Source: Bradyrhizobium septentrionale (GTDB lineage Bacteria; Pseudomonadota; Alphaproteobacteria; Rhizobiales; Xanthobacteraceae). Taken from it: a stretch of DNA of 64,000 bases. The notes under the pieces are model-generated. The model did not search any database, was not told the origin of the DNA, and saw only the letters and a program-made list of their open reading frames with translations. Location of the stretch: assembly GCF_011516645.4 (NCBI RefSeq), contig NZ_CP088285.1, positions 9,318,501-9,382,500 of the forward strand, given 5' to 3'. The translations under genes were made by a program, and so were the position numbers. Below are positions 32,634 to 41,772 of the stretch, one piece after another (within the stretch, counting starts at the first letter, position 1; each line of letters opens with the position of its first letter).

Positions 32634-33278
32634 TCACGCTTGATTGCGGGGTCGCTTCGGCAGCAGAGCATCGGGCAATCGATCGAAGCTGTAGCGCCGC
32701 GGCCGGTTGCGGGTGACGAAGCCGCCGACCTGCCAGGCGAACAGCGCGGCAAAGCCGACCAGGAACAGCGCGCCCATCCAGTTCGATGTCAGCAGCGCCA
32801 TCAGCAACAATCCGATCATTGCCACCGCAAGGCACGCCAGCAACGCCAGCGCGGCGGTGTAGGTCTTCGGCCCGAGACCTCCGACCAGCCTGGCCGTGCT
32901 GCCCGCGGCCTGCATCCGGCGATGCAGATCGACGATGAAGACGCGATACAGATCTCCCTGCGGCGCGACCAGCGTCGCGGTCTGCCAGGTGGTCGAGAGG
33001 ACCGCAATCCGTCCTCCTTTGGCATTGTCGATGTCGGCGCGAAATCGCTGCTGCTGCATCGAGACCGGGCGATAGGACAGTTTCACGGCGGAAATGTCGG
33101 CGTAGTCCCACACGCCAGACCTGCCGGCGATCCGCCACGCCAGCCCGTCCTCGGTCAGCTCGAACTGGTGCGCCGAGCCGACCAATGAGGCCTTATAGGC
33201 ATAGCGCACGGCTGAGCCCTCGCCTGCCTCCGACCGATCCTGCAACGTTGTTGGCAATCCGCCGTTCCACCCGTTCAT
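32634..33278 (-). CDS. Membrane protein of unknown function
   Basis: 214 residues from the ATG at 33278 (the frame is open 18 codons further, into a family A repeat; a GTG at about 33212 with GAGGG is another option). The N-terminal half is soluble-looking beta-rich (YADISAVKLSYRPVSMQQQR), the C-terminal half has two hydrophobic helices (ALALLACLAVAMIGLLLMAL and WMGALFLVGFAALFAWQV). No family is recognised. It is convergent with the MocR gene, 21 bases apart. Confidence 0.7.
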   Translation of the reverse strand: MNGWNGGLPTTLQDRSEAGEGSAVRYAYKASLVGSAHQFELTEDGLAWRIAGRSGVWDYADISAVKLSYRPVSMQQQRFRADIDNAKGGRIAVLSTTWQTATLVAPQGDLYRVFIVDLHRRMQAAGSTARLVGGLGPKTYTAALALLACLAVAMIGLLLMALLTSNWMGALFLVGFAALFAWQVGGFVTRNRPRRYSFDRLPDALLPKRPRNQA

Positions 33279-33300
33279 GCACGCGCTAGATTCTTTGCTT

Positions 33301-33350
33301 GAGCATGATCTTTTCGGAAAACCGGTTTCCACTTTTCCGGATCATGCTCT
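33301..33350. repeat. Family A palindromic repeat, copy 3
   Basis: AGCATGATC ... GATCATGCT forms a near-complete palindrome with core CGGAAAACCGGTTTCCA. It separates two divergent membrane protein genes. Confidence 0.8.
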
Positions 33351-33389
33351 AGCTTGCGCGAAGCGTCATGCCTATCCTACAAGCGAGCC

Positions 33390-33824
33390 ATGCCCGAGAC
33401 GACCTATTTTCCGCGTTACCTCATCCTCGGCGGCGCGATGATATCAGGCGTGCTGCTGGCGCTTGCCGTGCATATGCTCGGCGCGCGTTACGGGCTCGAT
33501 CTCGGCGGCCTGTGGCGCTCCGATACCCACGAGTTCATGCCGGCAGGTGCTGCGATTGCGTGGTGGCTGATCGCGAGCGTCGGGTTTTCGGGGGGCTACT
33601 TCACCGCCAATCTGATGCACAGCGCGGTGGCCGGCCAGATTCCGCAGCGGATGCGGCAATTCCTGATCGTCGTCGGCGTGCTGATGCTGGCGGGCGCCGG
33701 CCAGGCCGCGGCGGCGCCGAGCACGGTCTCGACCATCTCCGCCGTGCTGGCCGGCCTCGCCGCGCTGTGCCTCGGCGCCGTCATGGCGTTTTGCGGCGCC
33801 TATTTTGCACTGCGCAAGAGCTAG
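33390..33824 (+). CDS. Four-helix membrane protein of unknown function
   Basis: 144 residues beginning MPETTYFPRYLILGGAM. Four hydrophobic stretches (about residues 10-30, 52-75, 88-108, 113-140) suggest a small integral membrane protein. No motif is recognised. The stop TAG is part of the family B repeat that starts here (AGCTAGAGCGTTTTCGAGC), so the repeat appears to define its 3' end. Confidence 0.7.
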   Translation: MPETTYFPRYLILGGAMISGVLLALAVHMLGARYGLDLGGLWRSDTHEFMPAGAAIAWWLIASVGFSGGYFTANLMHSAVAGQIPQRMRQFLIVVGVLMLAGAGQAAAAPSTVSTISAVLAGLAALCLGAVMAFCGAYFALRKS

Positions 33825-33879
33825 AGCGTTTTCGAGCGAAGTGGATGCCGGTTCGCGTAAAGAAAACGCGTCCAAACAA
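33823..33879. repeat. Dispersed repeat, family B
   Basis: It runs from AGAGCGTTTTCGAGCGAAGT to GAAAACGCGTCCAAACAAG, an imperfect palindrome (GCGTTTTC ... GAAAACGC). An inverted copy lies at 27425-27475. It overlaps the stop codon of the preceding gene. Confidence 0.75.
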
Positions 33880-33905
33880 GAAGCCAGCGTCCTCGCCGTC
33901 GTTGA

Positions 33906-36313
33906 TCAAGCCACCGATCGTTCCGGCAGCCTGCGCAGCAGCATCTTGGCGACATCAGCCGCCGGCCGCGGCGGGCTGAACAGATAGCCCTGCGCCTGCG
34001 TGCAGCCCTCCTGCCGCAGCAGGTCGAACTGGGTGTCGGTTTCGACACCCTCGGCCGTGGTGACGATGCCGAGACTCTTGCCGAGGCCGGTGACCGCGCG
34101 CACGATCGCCATCGAGTCCTCGCGCGTCGCAAGGTCCGTCACGAAGGAACGGTCGATCTTGATCTTGTCGAACGGGAAGCTGCGCAGATAGCTCAGCGAG
34201 GAGTAGCCGGTGCCGAAATCGTCGAGCGAGATGCGGACACCGAAACCACGCAGCTCGTGCAGCACCGCAAGCGTCGCCTCGCTGTTCTGCAGCAGCACCG
34301 ATTCGGTGATCTCGAGCTCAAGCCGATCCGCCGACAGGCAGGATGCTTCCAGCGCCGCCTTCACCGACGACACCAGGTTCGGATTCTTGAACTGCACCGG
34401 AGACAGGTTGACGGCGACCGCGATGTCCTTGGGCCAGCCTGCGGCATCGGCGCAGGCCTTGCGCAGCACGATGTCGCCAAGCGGAACGATCAACCCGGTT
34501 TCCTCGGCGACCGGAATGAAATTGTTGGGCGCGATCAGGCCGCGCAGCGAATGGTTCCAGCGCGCCAGCGCCTCGAAGGCGACCACCTGATCGCCCACGA
34601 CATCGCGGATCGGCTGGTAATAGACCTCGAACTCGTCGCGCTCGAGCGCGAGCCGCAGGTCGCGCTCCAGCAGGCGGCGCGCCTGCGCGCGCGCATCCAT
34701 CCCGGTCTCGAAGAACCGGTAGGTGCCGCGGCCGTCGGCCTTGGCGCGGTACAGCGCCAGATCGGCCTTTTGCAGCAGTTCGTCGGGACCCTTGCCGTCT
34801 TCGGGTGCGAGCGAGATGCCGATGCTGACGCCGATCACGAGCTGATGGCCGCCGATCTCGTAGGGCGCGGCGATCCGCTCGACCACGAGACTTGCGAGCT
34901 GCGACACCACTGATGGTTCGCAGTTGCTGCAGAACTGCACGATGGCGAATTCGTCGCCACCGAGCCGAGCCACGGTGTCATGCTCGGTCACGCATTCGCC
35001 GAGCCGCCGCGCGACCTCGCGCAGCAGCGCGTCGCCGATCGGATGCCCAAGCGTGTCGTTGATCTCCTTGAAATGATCGAGGTCGAGGCAGAGCACCGCG
35101 AGCTGGTCGGAGCGCTTGGCCAATCTCGAGGCCTTCTCGAGCTGCTCGCGGAACAGCGTCCGGTTCGGCAGGTTGGTCAGCGCGTCATGCCGCGCCATGT
35201 GCGAGATCTGTTCCTGGGCCTGCTGCCATTCAGTGATGTCTTCGAAGGTTGCGACCCAGCCGCCGCCCTTCATCGGCTGGTCGACCACGCGGATCGCGCG
35301 GTCATTGCGGCTGACGATCCGCGTCGCGCTTTGGCCGGCCTTTGCCTCGGCAACGAGAGCATCGCAGAACTCCTCGGGATCGCCGTCCCACTCGCCGATG
35401 GAATGCAGGTCCTGCAAGACGTCGATCAGCAGGCGTCCCTTGAGCGGCACGCGGTTGCGCCCCATGATGTCGCTGTAACGCTCGTTGAACAGCATGATGC
35501 GGCCATCGGCGTCGAACATGCACAGCCCCTGCGACATGTTCTCCAGCGCGGTATCCAGCACCACTTTCTGCTTGTGAAGCTCGGTCTTGGCGCGGCGATC
35601 GAGGATGGAAGCGATCAGCGACAGGCCGAGGATCGCGAAGGCTGCAACCGCAGTCATGAACGAGAGCACGCGCGGCGAGACCGAAAGCCCGTCGGGAACG
35701 ATCGTCGGATCCGGGACCAGGGTGACCGCACCCATCGCGGTGAAATGGTGCGAGACGATCGCAACGGTCAGAAGGCCGGTCGCAGCCGCGGTGGTGCCCA
35801 GGCGTTCGCCACGCGTGGCAACGACAAGCGCCAGCGCGCCAAACAGGCTTCCGAATGCGATCGATGCGGCCACGATGCCGGGCGACCAGACGATGCGCGC
35901 CGGCAGTTGCAGGCCCAGCATGCCGGGGTGTAGTGCATCGCCGCGACACCTGCGCCGACGATCGCGCCACCAGCCGCCACCGTCCACCAGCGCTCGTCGA
36001 GCGTGGCGACGGCCAATCCGACGGCCAGGATCGCAACCGCGAGCACCAGCGACAGCAGCGTGATGGGAATGTTGTATCCAGCCTCGATGCCGGGATCATA
36101 CGCCAGCATGGCGACGAAATGGGTGGCCCAGATCCCGCAACCGCCGACCGCCGCATCAAGACCGAGCCAGATCTCGCGGGCGCGGCCCTCTGCGGCGCGG
36201 GCACGGTGAAACAGGCTGATCGTGACGGCGCTGGCGAGCAGGCAGATTACCCCACCAAGGACGACCAGCCGCCAGTCGTGTTCCAAAGTGAGACAGGTCA
36301 AAACGCGATACAT
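33906..36313 (-). pseudogene. MHYT-PAS-GGDEF-EAL signalling protein gene with frameshift in the MHYT domain
   Basis: The N-terminal frame from 36313 (MYRVLTCLTLEHDWRLVVLG, IWATHFVAMLAY, AAMHYT) runs to about 35930 and the rest continues in another frame to 33906. The join is at TACACCCCGGCATG; one more C would give MHYTPGMLGLQ. Downstream are a third MHYT-type segment (SHHFTAMGAVT), a PAS region (GLCMFDADGRIMLFNERY), GGDEF (RLGGDEFAI, without an RxxD inhibitory site) and a complete EAL domain (FEALARW, VNLSPVQF, EITES, DDFGTG, KIKID, AEGVET). It would make and break c-di-GMP under a membrane gas or redox sensor. A sequencing error in the C run is possible. Confidence 0.8.
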
Positions 36314-36339
36314 TATAGGCCCCATTTATGGACCTATAA
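36313..36339 (-). promoter_or_regulatory. Inverted repeat over the start of the GGDEF-EAL gene
   Basis: TTATAGG at 36313-36319 and CCTATAA at 36333-36339 pair exactly around a 13-base loop containing an alternative ATG (36325). In the mRNA the stem would cover bases just before the likely start ATG, so it could limit translation; it could equally be an operator. Confidence 0.3.
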
Positions 36340-36454
36340 AAACCAGCGCATTCGTGTACGAACGGTAACCGCACTGCAACACGGCTTCGCGCATGGTGAA
36401 AAAGCCTTGAACGCAGAGCATTTCAGGCAGGGAAAGCGCCAGCTGCAGTTCGGC

Positions 36455-38473
36455 TCAGCCGCGCAGCCCGGGCACCAGTTCAGCTCCGGTCTCGACCTTG
36501 AGTGACGAGCCGGCGAAATCGTTTCCGATGGGCTGGCAACGGCCGCCGAGATGTTTGGCAAGGAACGCTTCGGTGATGCCGTAGAAGGCAAGCCGATTTT
36601 CCGGCCGCACAAAACCGTGCCCCTCGTCAGCGAATGTGACGTAAGTCACGGGTATTCCGCGCTGCTTGAGCGCATTGACCATCTGCTCGGACTCGGCAGC
36701 CACAACCCTGACATCGCGCAGGCCCTGCGCGATCAGGATCGGCTTGATGGCACGGTCGATGTGGGTCAGCGGCGAACGTTCGACCAGGAATGCGCGGCCG
36801 GCCTCGGTGTCGGGATCGCCAAGCCGGTTTTTCCAGACACTGATCCACGGGCCCCAGTAGGGCGGGATCGTCGCCATGAAGGTGACGAGGTTGGAAATGC
36901 CGAACAGATCGACGATGCAAGCGAACACATCGGGCGTCTTGGTCGCCGCCATCAATGCCGAATAGCCGCCATAGCTGCCGCCGAAGAAGCCGACGCGCTT
37001 CGGATCGGCGATACCTTGCGCGATCGCCCAATCGACCGCATCGATCAGGTCGTCGTGCATCTTGCCGCCCCATTCGTGGTCGGCGGCGGTGACGAAGGCT
37101 TTGCCGAAGCCGGTCGAGCCGCGGTAGTTGACGGCGAGCACCGCATAGCCCCGGCTGGCGAGCCACTGATGGACCGGGCTGAATCCCCAGCTGTCACGAT
37201 AATACGGTCCGCCATGGATCACGAGCACCAGCGGCACCCGGCCGGCCTCGGCCTCGACCGGCCGGGTCAGATAGCAGTTGAGGCGCAGGCCGTCGCGCGA
37301 GGGGATCACGACCGGCTCGAGCTTGCGCAGCGCAACGCCGTCAAGCGTGTGGCGCTGCGTGAACAGCTTGCGCACCTCGCGCGTGCGGCGGTCGAGCAGC
37401 GCGTATTCTCCGCTCTCGGTGTCGCGCTCGAAATGGACCGTGCCCAGTTGGAGATCATCGCTGTTGCTGACAAAACTGATGTCGCCGGCGCCATAGCGGC
37501 CCAGATCGGCGAGGTCGCTAGCGACGCTTTGATCGACGGCATGCCAGTGCATCCGGTCCGTGATCGCCAGCGCCGCCAATGGCCGGCGATTCTCGTCGAA
37601 GATCGCCCGCACGATATCGGCGTCATCATCGGCGGCAAGCAGTGTGGTCTGACGCGTGGCCATGTCGAGGGCGAACAACGCTGCCTTGTCGCGGCCGCGT
37701 GAATCGATCAGGTATAGCGTCTTGCCGTCGGCGCTGAAATCCAGCATCTGGGTCGTATCGGTGTCGGCGATCGGCACCGTCATGAAGGGCGCCCAACTAC
37801 CGTCCGGACGGCGCTCGAACACCTCGGCCGAGCCGTCGGCAATCAGGCGATATGCCAGGCGCAGCTGGAACGCGCTGTCGGTGATCAGGCCGACATAGTC
37901 GTGGTTCTCGTAGACGAGCTCGCTGGTGCCGGTCACGACGTTGACGCGGTACAGGTCGAAGTAGCGCTTGTCGCGCTGGTTGTGCCGCAGCAGCATCTCG
38001 TCGGGGAATTTGCGGTCGGACTCCTGGACGAAGGCTTTGACGCCGGTCTCCGGCGTCAACGGCACAACCTTCCCGTCGGTGATGTCGACGCTGGCGGCAC
38101 GCCAGTTCTCGTCGCCGTCACGCTCGCGGAAGAACACCACATGGCGGTTGGTATGTGCCCAGCGATAGCCGGCCGAGATATTGCGATCGGTAACGCGCGT
38201 GACCGGCCGTGCCGCCTTGAGATCGGAAAGAGGGGCGACCCAGAGATTGTTCACACCGTCGAGCGGCGCGACATAGGACAGCTGCGTCCCGTCCGGGCTG
38301 AGACGGACATTGAGGTAGTCGGGATTGTCGAAGAACACCCTGCGCGCGACCAGGTCGGGCGCCTCACCGCGGGCCGAACCGATCAGACCAGCGAATGGCA
38401 GCGCCGCGCCAAGCATGACGGCGCGCTGCAGCAAGAGGCGACGGTCGATTGTCGTGGGCATCTTCATGGGCAT
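36455..38473 (-). CDS. S9-family serine peptidase (prolyl oligopeptidase / acylaminoacyl peptidase-like), exported
   Basis: 672 residues. A twin-arginine-like signal (TIDRRLLLQRAVMLGAALPF) predicts export. An N-terminal beta-propeller (repeated WAHTNRHVVFF, LDFSADGKTLYLI-type blades, residues about 50-400) precedes an alpha/beta hydrolase domain: oxyanion region LVIHGGPYYRD, nucleophile in GGSYGG near Ser499, Asp in GLRDVRV near 586, and His in DEGHGF near 620. It likely cleaves oligopeptides in the periplasm. The gene stands alone. Confidence 0.92.
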   Translation of the reverse strand: MPMKMPTTIDRRLLLQRAVMLGAALPFAGLIGSARGEAPDLVARRVFFDNPDYLNVRLSPDGTQLSYVAPLDGVNNLWVAPLSDLKAARPVTRVTDRNISAGYRWAHTNRHVVFFRERDGDENWRAASVDITDGKVVPLTPETGVKAFVQESDRKFPDEMLLRHNQRDKRYFDLYRVNVVTGTSELVYENHDYVGLITDSAFQLRLAYRLIADGSAEVFERRPDGSWAPFMTVPIADTDTTQMLDFSADGKTLYLIDSRGRDKAALFALDMATRQTTLLAADDDADIVRAIFDENRRPLAALAITDRMHWHAVDQSVASDLADLGRYGAGDISFVSNSDDLQLGTVHFERDTESGEYALLDRRTREVRKLFTQRHTLDGVALRKLEPVVIPSRDGLRLNCYLTRPVEAEAGRVPLVLVIHGGPYYRDSWGFSPVHQWLASRGYAVLAVNYRGSTGFGKAFVTAADHEWGGKMHDDLIDAVDWAIAQGIADPKRVGFFGGSYGGYSALMAATKTPDVFACIVDLFGISNLVTFMATIPPYWGPWISVWKNRLGDPDTEAGRAFLVERSPLTHIDRAIKPILIAQGLRDVRVVAAESEQMVNALKQRGIPVTYVTFADEGHGFVRPENRLAFYGITEAFLAKHLGGRCQPIGNDFAGSSLKVETGAELVPGLRG

Positions 38474-38553
38474 CTGATCGGCCTCCCGTCGGCGACGCCT
38501 GCCGACGGGGCAAAGTTAGTTGCAGCCTTGCGATCACGCAATCGCCGGTTCAA

Positions 38554-39972
38554 TCATTGCCGCGCTTGTGATGATGCACCGATCCAGATCAGCGCGGCGG
38601 CCGCAAGCAACAATGCGGCGGAGATCACGAGCGCTGCATGCAGGCCGGCAATGAAGGCCGCGGACCGGCCGACCATCGAGCCGAACAGCGCGACACCGAG
38701 CACGCTGCCGGTCTGCCGGGTCGCATTCAGCACCCCGGCCGCGATGCCGGCATGCTGCGGCTCGGCGCTGCCGAGCAGCGTGGATGTCAATGGCGGCACC
38801 AGCAGGCCGAGGCCGGCGCTCATGGCGAGCAGTTGCAGACAGATCGCGGGGTAGCTGGTGCCGGGGCCGATCAACAGCAGTCCCACACATCCGGCGGCCG
38901 AGGTCGCGGCGCCGAGCGCGATGGTCCCCGGCGCGCCGATCCGCTCCGCAACATGCGGCGCGATCAAATTGGCGGGCAGCACGGCGCCGAGCATCGGCAC
39001 GAACGCCAGACCGGTTGCGAACGCCGACAGGCCGTTGACCTGCTGGAAGTAGAGGCTGAGCACGAAGATCAGCCCGTAGAACGCGACGTTGACCAGGAGG
39101 CCGACCAGCGAGGTCAGGGCAAACATCCTCCGGCGGAACAGCGAGAGCGGCAGCATCGGCTGCGCCGCGCTAGCCTCACGCCACACGAACAGCACGGAGA
39201 AGACGGCGGCGAGAATAATGCCTGCAACCACGAACGGGCTGCCCCAGCCAAGCGCGCCGCCCTCGATGAGCGCGCCGGCCAGCGTGCCGAGCGCGGCGAT
39301 CGCCGCAAGCTGGCCCGGCAGATCCAGCTGGTGCTGCTGATGGCGCGTGGTTTCGCCGGCAAAGCGCCAGGCGAGCCACAACCCGGCCAGGCCGATCGGC
39401 AAATTGACCAGGAAGATCGCGCGCCAGCCGACCAAGGTGATCAGTCCGCCGCCGACGAACGGACCGGCGGTCAGCGCCAGGCTCGCGCCTGCGGCCCAGA
39501 CGCCGACCGCGCGTCCCCGCGCCTTCTCGTCCGCATAGGCGTGGCGGAGCAGCGCGAGCGAGTTCGGCACCAGGATCGCCGCAGCCAGTCCCTGCACGCA
39601 GCGCGCGGCGATCAGCGTCACGGCGTCGGGCGCGATTGCGCAGGCGAGCGACGCCGCGGTGAAGATCGCAAAGCCTGCCATGAAGACGCGTTTGGCGCCG
39701 ATCCGGTCGCCAAGCGCGCCGGCGGTCAGGATGAAGGCGGCAAAGGCGATGGTGTAGGCGCTGACCACCCATTGCAGCTCGGCAACGCCGCCGCCGAGCG
39801 AGCCGCCGATGGCATTGAGCGCCGTGTTGACGATGGTGACGTCGAGCTGCACGACGCCGTAACCGAGACTCATCGCGGCCAGCGTCAACGTTGCCGCAAG
39901 GCCGGTCGGCGCCTGATGGCAGGCTGCGCTCCCGTCCGGCATACGCCGAGCGTTCAGGGATGTCTGCCGCAT
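38554..39972 (-). CDS. MFS multidrug efflux transporter (DHA2/EmrB-QacA type)
   Basis: 472 residues and about 14 hydrophobic helices. VVQLDVTIVNTALNAIGG (motif D1 of the 14-helix family), LGDRIGAKRVFMAG (motif A) and RCVQGLAAAILVPNSLALL (motif B region), with WRAIFLVNLPIGL (motif C neighbourhood), place it in the drug:H+ antiporter DHA2 group. The start at 39972 begins MRQTSLNARRM; the frame stays open 71 codons upstream but those residues look non-coding. Substrate unknown. 80 bases downstream of it lies the S9 peptidase start. Confidence 0.9.
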   Translation of the reverse strand: MRQTSLNARRMPDGSAACHQAPTGLAATLTLAAMSLGYGVVQLDVTIVNTALNAIGGSLGGGVAELQWVVSAYTIAFAAFILTAGALGDRIGAKRVFMAGFAIFTAASLACAIAPDAVTLIAARCVQGLAAAILVPNSLALLRHAYADEKARGRAVGVWAAGASLALTAGPFVGGGLITLVGWRAIFLVNLPIGLAGLWLAWRFAGETTRHQQHQLDLPGQLAAIAALGTLAGALIEGGALGWGSPFVVAGIILAAVFSVLFVWREASAAQPMLPLSLFRRRMFALTSLVGLLVNVAFYGLIFVLSLYFQQVNGLSAFATGLAFVPMLGAVLPANLIAPHVAERIGAPGTIALGAATSAAGCVGLLLIGPGTSYPAICLQLLAMSAGLGLLVPPLTSTLLGSAEPQHAGIAAGVLNATRQTGSVLGVALFGSMVGRSAAFIAGLHAALVISAALLLAAAALIWIGASSQARQ

Positions 39973-40579
39973 GGTCTTGTCCTCGCTCTGGCCAACCAAT
40001 GCGAGAGATAGGCCTTCGTTTCGACGCAATACTTCGCCACCGATCGAAGTGTGCTGTCGTCGTGCCGGCCGGCCCATGCAGCGGCTGCTGCCATCTTGCG
40101 CGGCGTTTTGCCTCAATAGACCTACGGACCGGGTCTTGCGCGACTCATCCGGGCCCGAGCGGCGGTCTGCAGCCGGACCACGCACATGTGCACGGCGACT
40201 TCACGCTTTGGTAAACGCCGCGGCCGCGCTCCGGCGTCCCCGTGCTGATGCATATCGTCTATTCGCTGCCCCGCGCCGGTGCCGAGACGGCGGCAAAATC
40301 GGCAAAAATGCGGATGAAATCGCCGGGAACGGCCGCAGAACGGCGGAACATGCCGCATCCTCGCCGCAGCGGACGGATACAGGCGACTCACATTCCGCAG
40401 AGCGAGACCATATGTAGCCAATATGACAATGACGCTGAACGTGAGCCGAAGGTTGGCTTGTCAAGGGCTGCACAACGCATCGGTTTTGCCTTATGGGTCA
40501 TCGCGTACGGTGCGTTTGCCCGTTACCCGTCGCTATCCGTGACCGGGTCCCACTGAAATTGTCCCTGCCGGGAGGATGA
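39973..40579. other. 607-base gap with no recognisable gene
   Basis: The space between the divergent MFS and UPF0104-type genes. I see no ORF with good codon use, no repeat of families A or B, and no strong promoter motif. The only clear signal is GGGAGGA at 40569-40575, the ribosome binding site of the next gene. Confidence 0.5.
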
Positions 40580-41656
40580 ATGCTTCGGCTGCTGACCACG
40601 CTTGGGCGTGGCTTCAAGGAAAAGATCGGCTGGAAACGGCTCGGGATCGCTGCGAGCGTGCTCATCATCGCGTTCGCAATCACGACGCTGGTCCACACCC
40701 TGAAGGGCGTCGATACCGGTATCATCCTCACTGCGCTGACCGACATCGCACCGCACCGGATCGCGCTGGCGGCGCTCTGTGTGGTCGGGGCGTTCTGTAC
40801 CCTGACCTTCTATGACTTCTTCGCGCTGCGCACGATCGGCAAGACCCACGTCCCCTACCGCATCGCAGCGCTGTCGAGCTTCACGAGCTACACGATCGGC
40901 CACAACATCGGCGCCACCGTCTTTACCGGCGGCGCGATCCGCTTCCGGATCTATTCCGATTACGGCCTGTCCGCGATCGACGTCGCCAAGATCTGCTTTC
41001 TGTCGGGCCTGACGTTCTGGCTCGGCAATCTGTTCGTGCTCGGCTTCGGCATGGCCTGGCACCCCGCGGCGGCATCGGCAATGGACCTGCTGCCGCCGGC
41101 AATGAACCGCCTGATCGCACTCGGCTGCCTCGCCGGCATCGGCGCCTATTTCGTCTGGCTCCTGACCGGCGAGAAGCGCCGCGAGCTCGGCCAGAACGGC
41201 TGGAAGGTGGTGCTGCCCTCCGCCAGGCTGACGCTATTGCAGATCATCATCGGCGTGGTCGATCTCGGCTTCTGTGCGCTTGCGATGTACCTGTTGATGC
41301 CGACCGAGCCGCATATCGACTTCGTCTCGCTCGCCGTCGTGTTCATCCTGGCGACCCTGCTCGGCTTCGCCAGCCATGCCCCCGGCTCGATCGGCGTGTT
41401 CGATGCCGCAATGCTGGTGGCGCTGCCGGAGTTCAGCAAGGAACAATTGCTGGCGACGCTGGTGGTGTTCCGCATCCTCTATTTCCTGATCCCGTTCGGG
41501 ATTTCGATCTCGATCATGGGCATGCGCGAGCTCTGGCTCAACGTGGTGAAGCCCTGGCAAGAACGAAAGCGACTAAGCCAAGCCTGCACGGCTTCGGCGA
41601 CCGTGCGGCAACCGATCGAAAGCCGGCAGCAGCAGATCAGGCGGCTGAGGCGGTAA
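40580..41656 (+). CDS. UPF0104 / lysylphosphatidylglycerol-synthase-type membrane protein
   Basis: 358 residues with about eight hydrophobic helices. YDFFALRTIGKTHVPYRIAA, SYTIGHNIGATVFTGGAIRFRIY and LGFASHAPGSIGVFDAAML are conserved signatures of the YbhN/MprF N-terminal (flippase-like) family. The soluble aminoacyl-transferase part of MprF is absent, so it is likely a lipid-related transporter only. GGGAGGA precedes the start. The C-terminal 30 residues are basic and polar. Stand-alone gene. Confidence 0.82.
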   Translation: MLRLLTTLGRGFKEKIGWKRLGIAASVLIIAFAITTLVHTLKGVDTGIILTALTDIAPHRIALAALCVVGAFCTLTFYDFFALRTIGKTHVPYRIAALSSFTSYTIGHNIGATVFTGGAIRFRIYSDYGLSAIDVAKICFLSGLTFWLGNLFVLGFGMAWHPAAASAMDLLPPAMNRLIALGCLAGIGAYFVWLLTGEKRRELGQNGWKVVLPSARLTLLQIIIGVVDLGFCALAMYLLMPTEPHIDFVSLAVVFILATLLGFASHAPGSIGVFDAAMLVALPEFSKEQLLATLVVFRILYFLIPFGISISIMGMRELWLNVVKPWQERKRLSQACTASATVRQPIESRQQQIRRLRR

Positions 41657-41772
41657 CAGCGACGTTATCGGCCCCAAATCCCGGCTCTCGGTCCCAGCTC
41701 TTCGATGCCGGTTTTTCGATCCCCGCACCCGATTCTCTTATTTTCGCCGTACCGCTCACGTCAAACCGCGCC

